NCBI RefSeq assembly: GCF_001421705.1
Contig: NZ_LMKO01000012.1
Location: 164,254 to 228,253 of the forward strand
Length of the DNA: 64,000 nucleotides
Source of the DNA: Xylophilus sp. Leaf220
GTDB lineage: Bacteria; Pseudomonadota; Gammaproteobacteria; Burkholderiales; Burkholderiaceae_C
Reading direction: 5' to 3'
Shown: one piece after another, positions 15,295 through 24,361 of the stretch
How the letters are laid out: each line of letters opens with the position of its first letter
Numbering within the stretch: position 1 is the first letter of the stretch
The notes under the pieces: model-generated
Seen by the model: the letters and a program-made list of their open reading frames with translations, nothing else
Databases searched by the model: none
What the model was told of the DNA's origin: nothing
Made by a program: the position numbers and the translations under genes

Positions 15295-18200
15295 TCAGGC
15301 GAGGGTCATGAGGCTCGCGTTGCCGCCGGCGGCCGCCGTGTTCACGCTGGTCGAGCGCTCGACCAGCAAGCGCTCCAGCGGCAGCTCGCGTTCTCCGGGG
15401 CGGCAGGCCACGACGCCGATGATGGAGCCAGGCCGCTCCGCCAGCCGGCGGGTCCAGTCGAGCAGTGCCGGCGCATCCCCGTGGTGGAGGACCGCGTCGA
15501 AGTCCTGCTCCAGCAGAAGCGCCTCGGCCGCGAGGTCGATCTGCGCCTGCACGTCGGCCGGCAAGCGGGCCCGCAGCGCGGATGCCGCCGCCGGCCACAG
15601 GGCACGGCTGCCCACGGCCAGCACCGCGGCGAGTTGCACCAGCCGGTCGGCCGTGTCGTCCGCCAGGCACAGTACCCGCGAACGGGCCGCCAGCGAATAG
15701 AAGTTGCGTTCCCCGGTGGGACCCTGCAGTGCCAGGGACGCGCCGCAGCGGGACAGGGCGGCGAAGCGGCTGCACAGGGCCGCGACCGGCGCATGCCCTT
15801 CGGCTGCCAGCCAGCGCTGCAGCGACGCCAGGGCGGGCCGCGCCGGCGTCGGCGGCGCTACGACGGCGGCATCGCCTTCGATTCCGTTCGGCGGCCGCAT
15901 CAGCGCGAGCGCCCGCGCCTGCAGATCCTCCGGCCGCGAGGCCAGCAGGCGGTAGAGGTACAGCGGGCCGCCGGCCTTGGGCCCGGTGCCCGACAGGCCT
16001 TCCCCGCCGAAGGGTTGCACGCCGACGACGGCGCCGACCATGTTGCGGTTGACGTAGAGGTTGCCGGCGTGCGCCGCACCCACCACCCGGGCGATGGTCT
16101 CGTCGATCCGGGTGTGCAGGCCCAGCGTGAGGCCGTAGCCGGTGGCGGCGATCTGCTCCAGCAGCAAGCCCAGGTCCTCGCGGCGCCAGCGCACGAAGTG
16201 CAGCACCGGCCCGAAGACCTCGCGCTGCAGTTCGCCGATGTGGTCCAGCACGATCAGGGTCGGTACGACGAAGGTGCCTGCGGTCGACGCGTCCTGGCCG
16301 GCGGCGGCGCGGTACACGGCGCGGCCCCGGGCCGCCATCGCCGCGATGTGCCGCTCGATGCCGTCGCGGGCCTCGGCGTCGATTACCGGACCCACGTCGG
16401 TCGACAGCACCGCCGGATCGCCCATGCGCAGTTCGGCCATCGCGCCGTGCAGCATCTGCAGGATGCGGTCGGCCGCGTCTTCCTGCACGCAGAGCACCCG
16501 CAAGGCCGAGCAGCGCTGGCCTGCGCTGTCGAACGCCGAGGCCAGCACATCGGCCACCACCTGCTCGGCCAGCGCGGACGAATCGACGATCATCGCGTTC
16601 TGGCCGCCGGTCTCGGCGATCAGGGGCACCGCGCGCCCGTCGGCGGTGAGCCGGCCGGCCAGTGTGTTCTGCAGCAGCCGCGCCACTTCGGTCGAACCGG
16701 TGAAGAGCACGCCCTGCACCCGCGGATCGGCGACCAGCCGGGCGCCTACCGTCGCGCCGTCGCCGGGCAGCAGTTGCAGCGCCGCACGCGGAATGCCCGC
16801 CTGCCACAGCCGGCGCACCGCTTGCGCAGCCACGAGCGGCGTCTGCTCGGCAGGCTTGGCCAGCACCGTGTTGCCGGCCGCCAGCGCGGCCGCGACCTGC
16901 CCGACGAAGATGGCCAGCGGAAAATTCCAGGGGCTGATGCAGACCACCGGCCCCAGGGGTTTGTGCGTCGCCACCGCGAAGTCCCGGCGCACCTGCGCCG
17001 CATAGAAGCGCAGGAAATCGACGGCTTCGCGCACCTCGGCGACCGCATTGGAGGCGGTCTTGCCGGCTTCGCGCGCCAGCAGGCCCAGCAGTTCGGGCAT
17101 GTCGGCCTCGAGCGCGGCGGCGGCGCGCTCGAGCGCATCGGCCCGCTCGGCCGCAGGCGTGGCGGCCCAGGCGTCGGCCTGGTCGGCGGCGGCGGCGACG
17201 GCCGCGTCCACATCCTCCGCGGACGATGCCTGCACATGGCCGACGACGTCGCCGTGGCGCGCCGGGTTGCGCACTGCGGCCGGCGCCGACGGCGCCACCG
17301 GTGCGCAGTTCATGAGCGGCCCGGCCGATGCCTGCCGGGCGTGTGCCGACTGCATCGACCGGGCGAGCGCCGCGAGCGTGCGGTCGTCGGCCAGGTCCAG
17401 CCCGACCGCATTGGCCCGCAGCGTGCCGTAGAGCGCCGCCGGCAGCGGGATGGACGGGTGCGGCAGGCCCGCGGGGCCTTGCGTGCAGGCGACCCGGTCG
17501 ACCGCGGCGACCGGGTCCTCGACCAGCTCCGCCAGCGGGATGGCCGTGTCGGCGATGCGGTTGACGAACGAGGTGTTGGCACCGTTTTCCAGCAGCCGGC
17601 GCACCAGGTAGGCGAGCAGGGTCTCGTGGGTGCCGACCGGGGCGTAGATCCGGCAGGGCCGGCCCAGCCCGCCCTGCGACGGATGGCCGACCACCTGCTC
17701 GTACAGCGGCTCGCCCATGCCGTGCAGGCACTGGAACTCGTACTGTCCGGGCGTGTAGCCGGCAGGGCCCGCCATTGCGTGGATCGCGGCGACCGTGTGG
17801 GCGTTGTGCGTGGCGAACTGCGGGTAGACCGCGTCGGGCGCCTCCAGCAGCTTGCGGGCGCAGGCCAGGTAGGAGACGTCGGTGTGCACCTTGCGGGTGT
17901 AGACCGGGTAGTCGGACTGGCCGTCGACCTGGGCGCGCTTGATCTCGCTGTCCCAGTAGGCGCCCTTCACCAGCCGCACCATCAGCCGGTGGCGGCTGCG
18001 CCGCGCCATGTCCACCACGCAGTCGACCACCTGCGGGCAGAGCTTCTGGTAGGCCTGGACGACGAAACCGATGCCGTCCCAGCCGGCCAGTTCGGGCGCG
18101 AAGCAAAGGCGCTCCAGCAGGTCCAGGGACAACTCCAGCCGGTCGGATTCCTCGGCGTCGATGTTCAGTCCGATGTCATGGCGGCGGGCCTGGACGGCGA

Positions 18201-19065
18201 GCGCGTGCAGCACCGGGTACAGCTCCTGCATCACCCGGTCGCGCTGGGCACGGCCGTAGCGGGGGTGCAGGGCGGAGAGCTTGATCGAGATGCCCGGCCC
18301 CTGCTGCACGCCGCGGCCAGCGGAGGCGCGGCCGATCGCGTCGATGGCCTCCTGGTAGTCCCGCAGGTAGCGGGCCGCGTCGGCCGCCGTGAGCGCCGCC
18401 TCGCCCAGCATGTCGTAGGAATAGCGAAAGCCCTGCGCCTCCCGTGTGCGGGCATGGCCCAGCGCGTCGGCGATGGTCTCGCCGGTCACGAACTGCTCGC
18501 CCATCATCCGCATCGCGCGGTCGACGCTCTTGCGGATCAGCGGCTCGCCGCCCCGGCCGATCAGCCGCGCCAGGGCCGACGACAGGCCCGCTTCGCTGTG
18601 CGTCGCCACCAGCTTGCCGGTCAGCAGCAGGCCCCAGGTCGCGGCGTTCACGAACAGCGACGGGCTCTTGCCCAGGTGCTGCCGCCAGTCGCCGTGGGCG
18701 ATCTTGTCGCGGATGAGCGCGTCGCGGGTGGCGGCGTCGGGGATGCGCAGCAGCGCCTCGGCCAGGCACATCAGGGCCACGCCTTCCTGCGACGAGAGCG
18801 CGTATTCCTGCAGCAGCCCCTGCACGATGCCGGCGCGGCCGGCATCGGCCTTGCGTTGGCGCAGGGTGCCGGCCAGCCGTTCGGCCAGCGTCTGGGCCGA
18901 CCGTGCGGTGTCGGGCGGCAGCCGGGCCAGGGCGATCAGCGGCGCCAGGGCATCCGACTCCGGGATGCGCGTCGCCGCGGTGACGGCGGCGCGCAGGGGC
19001 TGCGCCTGGCTTTCGAGACCTGTGGCGAAGGGAGGGGGCGACGGTGGAGGGTGCAGGAGACTCAT
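15295..19065 (-). CDS. putA: Bifunctional proline dehydrogenase/P5C dehydrogenase PutA (no N-terminal DNA-binding domain)
   Basis: It oxidises proline to glutamate in two steps. Within 1256 residues: a short N-terminal arm and helical domain (1-130), an FAD-binding ProDH barrel (about 180-480; LMVRLVKGAYWDSEIKRAQ, FATHNAHTVAAI, YEFQCLHGMGEPLYE), a P5C dehydrogenase domain (about 560-1040) with catalytic Cys852 in FDSAGQRCSALRV, and a C-terminal ALDH-like domain ending in SVNTAAAGGNASLM. The ribbon-helix-helix repressor domain of E. coli PutA is absent. Regulation therefore probably falls to the divergent Lrp-type gene. PutA associates with the inner membrane and passes electrons to ubiquinone. 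Confidence 0.94.
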   Translation of the reverse strand: MSLLHPPPSPPPFATGLESQAQPLRAAVTAATRIPESDALAPLIALARLPPDTARSAQTLAERLAGTLRQRKADAGRAGIVQGLLQEYALSSQEGVALMCLAEALLRIPDAATRDALIRDKIAHGDWRQHLGKSPSLFVNAATWGLLLTGKLVATHSEAGLSSALARLIGRGGEPLIRKSVDRAMRMMGEQFVTGETIADALGHARTREAQGFRYSYDMLGEAALTAADAARYLRDYQEAIDAIGRASAGRGVQQGPGISIKLSALHPRYGRAQRDRVMQELYPVLHALAVQARRHDIGLNIDAEESDRLELSLDLLERLCFAPELAGWDGIGFVVQAYQKLCPQVVDCVVDMARRSRHRLMVRLVKGAYWDSEIKRAQVDGQSDYPVYTRKVHTDVSYLACARKLLEAPDAVYPQFATHNAHTVAAIHAMAGPAGYTPGQYEFQCLHGMGEPLYEQVVGHPSQGGLGRPCRIYAPVGTHETLLAYLVRRLLENGANTSFVNRIADTAIPLAELVEDPVAAVDRVACTQGPAGLPHPSIPLPAALYGTLRANAVGLDLADDRTLAALARSMQSAHARQASAGPLMNCAPVAPSAPAAVRNPARHGDVVGHVQASSAEDVDAAVAAAADQADAWAATPAAERADALERAAAALEADMPELLGLLAREAGKTASNAVAEVREAVDFLRFYAAQVRRDFAVATHKPLGPVVCISPWNFPLAIFVGQVAAALAAGNTVLAKPAEQTPLVAAQAVRRLWQAGIPRAALQLLPGDGATVGARLVADPRVQGVLFTGSTEVARLLQNTLAGRLTADGRAVPLIAETGGQNAMIVDSSALAEQVVADVLASAFDSAGQRCSALRVLCVQEDAADRILQMLHGAMAELRMGDPAVLSTDVGPVIDAEARDGIERHIAAMAARGRAVYRAAAGQDASTAGTFVVPTLIVLDHIGELQREVFGPVLHFVRWRREDLGLLLEQIAATGYGLTLGLHTRIDETIARVVGAAHAGNLYVNRNMVGAVVGVQPFGGEGLSGTGPKAGGPLYLYRLLASRPEDLQARALALMRPPNGIEGDAAVVAPPTPARPALASLQRWLAAEGHAPVAALCSRFAALSRCGASLALQGPTGERNFYSLAARSRVLCLADDTADRLVQLAAVLAVGSRALWPAAASALRARLPADVQAQIDLAAEALLLEQDFDAVLHHGDAPALLDWTRRLAERPGSIIGVVACRPGERELPLERLLVERSTSVNTAAAGGNASLMTLA

Positions 19066-19137
19066 GGCAGCCGGTGATAGTGGATCGCTGGATGATCGGC
19101 TGGAAATCGGTATTTAAAACTTCGTTATCGCAGCGTT

Positions 19138-19158
19138 GAGCCGAATAAAATTCGGCTC
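19138..19158. promoter_or_regulatory. Perfect palindrome abutting the putR start codon
   Basis: Arms GAGCCGAAT and ATTCGGCTC, separated by AAA, end directly before ATG 19159. The centre contains TAAAAT (19146-19151), a possible -10 box that would put the transcription start at or next to the ATG. This predicts a leaderless, autorepressed regulator mRNA, and the site also lies 73 bases before putA. Binding by the Lrp-type protein is inferred. Confidence 0.6.
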
Positions 19159-19677
19159 ATGGCCCGCCGAACCGACAGTGCCGACCGCCCGCAGGAAGCC
19201 GCCGGCCTCGACCGCCTGGACCTGCGCATCCTCGCGGCGCTGCAGGCCGACGGCCGCATCGCCAACCTGAAGCTGGCCGAATCGATCGGCCTGTCGCCGA
19301 CCGCGGTGCTGGCGCGGGTGCAGCGGCTCACCCGCGACGGCTACATCCTCGGCTACGAGGCGCGGCTCAACCCGCTCAGGCTCGATGCCGGCATGCTGGT
19401 GTTCGTCGAGGTGCTGCTGGACCGCACCACGCCCAACGTGTTCGACCAGTTCAAGGCGGCGGTGCAGGTGCAGCCTGCGATCATGGAGTGCCACATGGTG
19501 GCCGGCGGCTTCGACTACCTGCTCAAGACCCGCAGCGCCGACATGAACGCCTACCGGGCGTTCGCCGGCGCGGTGCTCTGGCAACTGCCCGGGGTGCGGG
19601 AGACACGCACCTATGCGGTGATGGAGGAGGTGAAGAACTCGACGCACCTGCAGTTGCCGGGGGTGGCGCGCCGCTGA
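19159..19677 (+). CDS. putR: Lrp/AsnC-family regulator, probable PutR
   Basis: The 172-residue protein has an AsnC-type helix-turn-helix (about 17-75; LDRLDLRILAALQADGRIANL, LAESIGLSPTAVLARVQRL) and a RAM ligand-binding domain (about 82-160; LVFVEVLLDRTT, VMECHMVAGGFDYLLKTR-type strand, VRETRTYAVMEEVK). Proline-responsive Lrp proteins divergent from putA (PutR, BkdR types) activate putA in many proteobacteria, and the divergent position with the palindrome between supports that here. No Shine-Dalgarno is present; translation probably begins on a leaderless transcript. Confidence 0.9.
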   Translation: MARRTDSADRPQEAAGLDRLDLRILAALQADGRIANLKLAESIGLSPTAVLARVQRLTRDGYILGYEARLNPLRLDAGMLVFVEVLLDRTTPNVFDQFKAAVQVQPAIMECHMVAGGFDYLLKTRSADMNAYRAFAGAVLWQLPGVRETRTYAVMEEVKNSTHLQLPGVARR

Positions 19678-19701
19678 CGCGGCGGGCCGCCCCGGCGGCG
19701 C

Positions 19702-20292
19702 TCAGGCCGCCAGGCTCTGGCGGCCGATCGTCCCTGCAGTGCGCGCCACGGCGGGTGTCGCGAGCGTGGCCAGCAGGCGCAGCAGCAGCACCTCGTGCGC
19801 TTGCCACACCGGGCGGGTGCCCAGGGCGTTGAAGGTTGCGAAGCAGCGACCGTGCGCGTCCAGCAGCGGCACGTTGACGATCGCCTGCAGGCCCAGCGAG
19901 TCGATCAGGGCATGGTCGTCGAACACCTCGGACAGCCGCTGCCGGCCTTCGCCCACGAAGACCCGCGCCTCCAGCAGCAGCTGGCGCGTCCAGGGTGTCA
20001 GCGTCTTGTGCTTGCGCCCCGCCACCGGGTAGGCCTGAGCGTCGGAGGTCCAGATGCGCTGCAGCACCAGCGTGCCGCCGGGCGGCACCGGCCCGCTGTC
20101 GCAGCGCAGGTTGACGGTGAGCAGGCCGGGGCCCAGCAGGTCCCGGCGCACGCCGTCGACGATGGCCAGCGCGGCTTCCAGGCCGTCGGCGCGGGGCAGG
20201 GCGTCGCACAGGGCGAGGCAGGCGGCCGCGGGCAGGTGCACGCCGCCGCCTTCCGCGGCCGGCGCCTCAATCCATGGTGATGCCGAGGTCAC
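19702..20292 (-). CDS. GAF-domain protein of unknown role
   Basis: A 196-residue soluble protein that resembles a single GAF domain: a helix at about 30-50, strands in LLTVNLRCDSG and TLVLQRIWTSD, and the C-terminal half DSLGLQAIVNVPLLDAHGRCFATFNALG, typical of the GAF core. No output domain is attached, so it may be a sensor subunit or enzyme of its own. It starts at GTG 20292 and overlaps the end of the Bug receptor gene by 26 bases in another frame, so it is cotranscribed with ggt and bug. Related proteins occur beside catabolic operons in Comamonadaceae, but I do not know their function. Confidence 0.75.
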   Translation of the reverse strand: MTSASPWIEAPAAEGGGVHLPAAACLALCDALPRADGLEAALAIVDGVRRDLLGPGLLTVNLRCDSGPVPPGGTLVLQRIWTSDAQAYPVAGRKHKTLTPWTRQLLLEARVFVGEGRQRLSEVFDDHALIDSLGLQAIVNVPLLDAHGRCFATFNALGTRPVWQAHEVLLLRLLATLATPAVARTAGTIGRQSLAA

Positions 20293-21232
20293 GGATCGTC
20301 TTGCCGTAGCGTTGCGCGTCGGCGTTGAGCACCTCGCCGAACTGCTGGGGGGTCTTCTTCACGATCTCGACGCCGATGCTGTCCATCCGCTCGCGCACCG
20401 CCGGCACGGCCAGGGCGGCGTTGGTGGCGTCGTTGAGCTTCTGCACCACGTCGGCGGGCATGCCCTTGGGGCCGAAGAGGCCGTACCACACGCCCAGTTC
20501 GTAGCCCGGCACCGTCTCGGCCACCGTCGGCACGTTGGGCAGCAGCACCGAGCGCTGCGCCTCGGTCACCGCCAGCAGCTTCAGCTTGCCGGTCTTCACA
20601 TGCGGCAGGGTCTGGGTGCCTGCGGAGAACAGCACCTGCGTCTGGTCGGCCACGGTATCGACGACGGCGGGTGCGCCGCCCTTGTACGGGATGTGCGTCA
20701 TCTGCACGCCGGCCGCCTTCTCGAACAGCACCGCGCTTAGGTGGTTGGTGGAGCCGGCGCCGGCGGACGCGTAGTTCAGCTTGCCGGGATTGGCTTTCGC
20801 ATAAGCGATGAACTCCTTGACGTTGGTGGCCGGCACCGAGGCGCTCACCACCATCGTGTTGATCACGTTGGCCATCTGCGCGATCGGGGTGAAGTCTTCC
20901 ACGCCCTTGAACGGCATGGCGGGCATCAGCGCCGGGTTCATCGCATGGGTGCTCATCGAGCCCACCAGCAGCACGTAGCCGTCGGGCTTGGCCTTGGCCA
21001 CGAAGTTGGAGCCGATGTTGCCCGACGCCCCCGCGCGGTTGTCGACCACGACCGGCTGGCCCATCGTCTTGGCGAGCTGCTCGGCCAGCGCCCGCGCCAG
21101 GATGTCGGTGGAGCCGCCCGGCGCCCAGGGCACGACGAGGGTGATCGGCTTGTCGGGGTAGGCGGCGTGGGCCAGCGTGGCGGCGCCCAGCACGGCGGCT
21201 GCGAGCAGCCCGCGGCGGAAGTGAGAAATCAT
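20267..21232 (-). CDS. Bug-family periplasmic solute receptor (TctC-like)
   Basis: A 321-residue receptor with a signal peptide ending LAHAA (about 24). The diagnostic segment YPDKPITLVVPWAPGGSTDI follows, then VVDNRAGASGNIGSNFVAKA and HIPYKGGAPAVVD. It has the normal Bug length and lacks membrane partners nearby. It lies 47 bases after the gamma-glutamyltransferase-like gene and overlaps the GAF gene, so the ligand may be a glutamyl compound or other amino-acid derivative; this is a contextual guess. GGAG precedes ATG 21232. Confidence 0.92.
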   Translation of the reverse strand: MISHFRRGLLAAAVLGAATLAHAAYPDKPITLVVPWAPGGSTDILARALAEQLAKTMGQPVVVDNRAGASGNIGSNFVAKAKPDGYVLLVGSMSTHAMNPALMPAMPFKGVEDFTPIAQMANVINTMVVSASVPATNVKEFIAYAKANPGKLNYASAGAGSTNHLSAVLFEKAAGVQMTHIPYKGGAPAVVDTVADQTQVLFSAGTQTLPHVKTGKLKLLAVTEAQRSVLLPNVPTVAETVPGYELGVWYGLFGPKGMPADVVQKLNDATNAALAVPAVRERMDSIGVEIVKKTPQQFGEVLNADAQRYGKTIRDLGITMD

Positions 21233-21279
21233 GTCGAACTCCAGTGCTTCAAGAAAAAAACTCGGTGTGTGCGGATGCC

Positions 21280-23118
21280 TCATCGGCCGACCGCGTAGCC
21301 CTGCATCCCCCGTGGGTTGGCCGCCGCCCGCAGCAGCAGCCGGCCCTGGCGGTCCCGCTCGCGGGTGCAGGCCGACATGCGGCTCTCGGACCACGCGTCG
21401 CCCACCACCACCTCGTGGCCCATGCCGCGCAACGCGTCGATCTCCACCGGCGCGAAGCGCGATTCCAGGGTGAGGCGGTTGAGCGTCGTCTGCCGCGGCC
21501 AGAACGAGGCGGGGAAATGGTCGACATGCCAGGCAGGCGCGTCGATCGCCTCCTGCAGGTTCATGCCGTGCACCGCATGGCGCAGGAAGAAGGCGGGCGA
21601 CCACTGGTCCTGCTGGTCGCCGCCGGGCGTGCCGAAGACCATGTATGGCTCGCCGTCGCGCAGCGCGAGCGAGGGCGAGAGGGTGGTGCAGGGCGGCACG
21701 CCCGGCGCCACCGTGTTGGGCAGCCCGTCGTCCAGCCAGGTCATCTGCAGGCGGGTGGTCAAGGCGAAACCCAGTGCCGGAATCGCCGGGCTCGACGACA
21801 GCCAGCCGCCCGAAGGCGTGGCGGCCACCATGTTGCCGTGGCGGTCGATCACGTCGATGTGGCAGGTGTCGCCGACGAAGACCTCGCGCTCCAGCCATTC
21901 ATGGACCGGCGGCAGCGCGGCGAAGGTCGGCTCGCCGATGCCGAAGCGGGTGTCGGCCGTCAGCAGTGTGCGGCGGGCCACGTCCAGGTCGGGCAGCCGC
22001 GGCGCCTGGCCGGCCGCGGTGCCGGGCTGCAGCGTGCGCGAGGCGGCGGTGCCCACCTGCAGCCAGCGCTCCCGCAGGTAACCGTCGGAGAGCAGCGCCA
22101 TCTGCGCTTCGCGCGAGGCGCCCGGCGCGGCGCCGTACCAGGCCAGCCGGTCGGCCATCGCCAGCTTGGCGGCTTCGGCGATCTTGTGGACGAAGCCGGC
22201 GGTCTGCGGCGCATGCTCTTCCAGCCCGGCATGGCGCAGCATGCCGATCTGCTCCAGAAACGCAGGGCCCTGGCTCCAGAAGCCGCACTTGGCCAGCGTG
22301 TAGCGCCCGAAATCCACCGTCAGCGGTGCCTCGACGGTCGGCTGCCACCGCGCGAGGTCGTCGTAGCGCAGCAGTCCGGCATGGCGCTCGCCGGTCGTGT
22401 CCTGGACCTGCTCGGTGCGGTAGAAATGGTCGATCTCGCGGGCGACGAAGCCCTGGTACCAGCAGCGCATCGCGGCATCGATCTCGCCGGTGCGGCTGTC
22501 GGCCTCGGCCTGCGCGGTGCGCACGATGCGCTCGTAGGTCTCGGCCAGGCGCGGCAGGCGGAACAGGGCGCCGGGCTGCGGCACCCGGCCGTCCGGCAGC
22601 CACACCGCGGCCGACGATGCCCACTGTGTGCGGAACAGGTCCTGCACCGCCACGATCGCCTGCACCGCGCGCGGGATCAGCGGGAACCCGTCGCGGGCGT
22701 AGCCGATGGCCGGCGCCAGCACGTCGGCCAGCGACCAGGTACCGTGGTCGCGCAGCATCGTCAGCCAGGCGCCGAAGGCTCCGGGTACCGTGGCCGGCAG
22801 CAGCCCGATGCCGGGCACCTGCTCCAGCCCCAGGCGCCGGAACGCCTCGGCCGTGGCTTCCGCCGGTGCGGCGCCCTGGCCGCAGACCGAGCGCATCCGG
22901 CGTTCCCGCTCGCTCCAGAACAGGATCGGCACCTCGCCGCCCGGGCCGTTGAGGTGCGGCTCCACCACCTGCAGCACGAAGCCGCCGGCCACCGCCGCGT
23001 CGAACGCGTTGCCGCCGCGCTCCAGCACGCCCATCGCCGTTTGGGACGCGAGCCAGTGCGTGGAGGCGGCGACGCCGTAGGTACCGGTGATCTCGGGGCG
23101 GGTGGTGAAGGTGCTCAT
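21280..23118 (-). CDS. Gamma-glutamyltransferase-family Ntn hydrolase
   Basis: A 612-residue protein of the gamma-glutamyltranspeptidase/cephalosporin acylase family. The N-terminal signature is ASTHWLASQTAMGVLERGGN, and the large-subunit part contains EPHLNGPGGEVPILFW. The self-cleavage nucleophile is probably Thr418 in GDTCHIDVIDRHGN, followed by ATPSGGW and VFGTPGGDQQDQW. The first residue of the usual TTH motif is Asp here. No signal peptide is visible, unlike E. coli Ggt, so it may be cytoplasmic and act on an imported gamma-glutamyl or amide compound. First gene of ggt-bug-gaf, divergent from a LysR gene. ATG 23118 was chosen over upstream in-frame starts because conserved sequence starts soon after it. 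Confidence 0.88.
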   Translation of the reverse strand: MSTFTTRPEITGTYGVAASTHWLASQTAMGVLERGGNAFDAAVAGGFVLQVVEPHLNGPGGEVPILFWSERERRMRSVCGQGAAPAEATAEAFRRLGLEQVPGIGLLPATVPGAFGAWLTMLRDHGTWSLADVLAPAIGYARDGFPLIPRAVQAIVAVQDLFRTQWASSAAVWLPDGRVPQPGALFRLPRLAETYERIVRTAQAEADSRTGEIDAAMRCWYQGFVAREIDHFYRTEQVQDTTGERHAGLLRYDDLARWQPTVEAPLTVDFGRYTLAKCGFWSQGPAFLEQIGMLRHAGLEEHAPQTAGFVHKIAEAAKLAMADRLAWYGAAPGASREAQMALLSDGYLRERWLQVGTAASRTLQPGTAAGQAPRLPDLDVARRTLLTADTRFGIGEPTFAALPPVHEWLEREVFVGDTCHIDVIDRHGNMVAATPSGGWLSSSPAIPALGFALTTRLQMTWLDDGLPNTVAPGVPPCTTLSPSLALRDGEPYMVFGTPGGDQQDQWSPAFFLRHAVHGMNLQEAIDAPAWHVDHFPASFWPRQTTLNRLTLESRFAPVEIDALRGMGHEVVVGDAWSESRMSACTRERDRQGRLLLRAAANPRGMQGYAVGR

Positions 23119-23225
23119 GCGGCTTTGTGGTGCGGAACGACGACCGCCGAAGTCTAGGAGCACTAAATAGGCCCGGGGCAATGATTCGCTATGGATGCAT
23201 GCATGGATTGCTATGCTCCCGCGCC

Positions 23226-24197
23226 ATGACGCCTGCCGACGACCTCGCCCTGCGCCTCGAAAACCGCCTGAAGATGCGCCACTACGTGCTGCTGATGGCG
23301 ATCGACCGCCACCGCTCCATCACCCGCGCGGCCGAGTCGCTGCGGGTGAGCCAGCCCACCGTGACGCGCGCCCTGTCGGACATCGAGGACATCTTCATGG
23401 CGCCGCTGTTCGTCCGCACCCGGAGGGGCCTGGAGCCGACCGCCGCGGGCGACGTGGTGCTGGCCCGCGCCCGCTTCGCCGTGGCCGACAACGCCGCGCT
23501 GCAGAAGGAGCTGGAGGGCGTGCGGGCCGGCCGGCAGGGCCGCCTGCGCATCGGGATGATTCCCTACATCCCCACCCCGGTGCTCGACGCCGCCTGGCAG
23601 CACCTGCTGGCGCTGCGCCCGCGCGTCTCGCTGCTGGCCCACGAAGACACGACCCTGAACCTGATCGCCGCGATGCGCGACCGGGTGCTGGACTGCGCCA
23701 TCTGCCGCTTCTCCCAGGACAGCGCGGCCGACGACCTGGTGCAGGAGCTGCTCTACCAGCAGCAGGTGCACCTGGTGGTGGCCCGACCCTCCGGAGCCCG
23801 CCTGCTGCGCGCGGCCGCGCCCGACGTGGGCGAGCTGTCGGAGATGGACTGGATCTTCCCGCCGTCGAACACCCCCATCCGCCACATGATCGACGCGATG
23901 TTCGCCGGCGCCGGCCAGCGGGTGCCGGTGCCGGTGCTGGAGGCCTACGCGGTGCGTACCGTCAGCTCGGCCCTGCAGCACCTGCCGCGCGGGGTGACGG
24001 TGCTGCCGCGCGACGTGGCCGATCTGGTGGCCGCGGGCGGCACCGCGGTGGTGCTGCCCCAGCCGCTCCCGTGGCCGATGCCGCCGGTCAGCCTGGCCTG
24101 GCTGCGGGACTCGCCGAAGACCGCGGTGGCGACCGCGCTGGTGGCGGCGGTGCGCAGGCGGGCGGACGGCGGCGACGGTCTTGCCGACGTGCTATGA
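23226..24197 (+). CDS. LysR-family transcriptional regulator
   Basis: The 323-residue protein begins with the LysR helix-turn-helix (about 17-76; MRHYVLLMAIDRHRSITRAAESL, VSQPTVTRALSDIE, FVRTRRGLEPTAAG), then a linker helix and a periplasmic-binding-type effector domain (about 100-315). It resembles the GbpR/CbgB group, whose DNA-binding part also starts with KMRHY-type sequence. It is divergent from the ggt-bug-gaf operon and is its likely regulator. ATG 23226 was preferred to upstream in-frame starts because the preceding residues are not LysR-like. The TGA stop lies inside dispersed repeat copy 3. Confidence 0.88.
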   Translation: MTPADDLALRLENRLKMRHYVLLMAIDRHRSITRAAESLRVSQPTVTRALSDIEDIFMAPLFVRTRRGLEPTAAGDVVLARARFAVADNAALQKELEGVRAGRQGRLRIGMIPYIPTPVLDAAWQHLLALRPRVSLLAHEDTTLNLIAAMRDRVLDCAICRFSQDSAADDLVQELLYQQQVHLVVARPSGARLLRAAAPDVGELSEMDWIFPPSNTPIRHMIDAMFAGAGQRVPVPVLEAYAVRTVSSALQHLPRGVTVLPRDVADLVAAGGTAVVLPQPLPWPMPPVSLAWLRDSPKTAVATALVAAVRRRADGGDGLADVL

Positions 24198-24294
24198 AAT
24201 GAATAGCTGGTGGCCGGCGTATATCGAGCGATTCGGCATTGAAGCATGCCGAATCGCTTGCTGGTCGGCGACCTCCTGCTATGGATTGAATAGC
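24191..24294. repeat. Dispersed repeat copy 3: head-to-head double element
   Basis: The left core GCTAT-GAAATGA-ATAGC (24191-24207) runs into TGGTGGCCGGCG. The right end carries the inverted counterpart GCTAT-GGATTGA-ATAGC (24278-24294), preceded by GTCGGCGACC. Between them is a perfect 10-bp stem, CGATTCGGCA (24229-24238) and TGCCGAATCG (24247-24256), with an 8-base loop. The left core supplies the LysR stop codon. Confidence 0.8.
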
Positions 24295-24361
24295 GAAGGG
24301 CGGTGGCGAGGCCGAATCCATAATTTCCCCTTTCCATCACCGCCGAGTGCCCCACACGACC

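Noticed and set aside
15208..19077. A very long open frame on the plus strand opposite putA
   Set aside because: It mirrors putA, is low-complexity in content, matches no family and has no ribosome binding site. Such antisense frames are expected at high GC.
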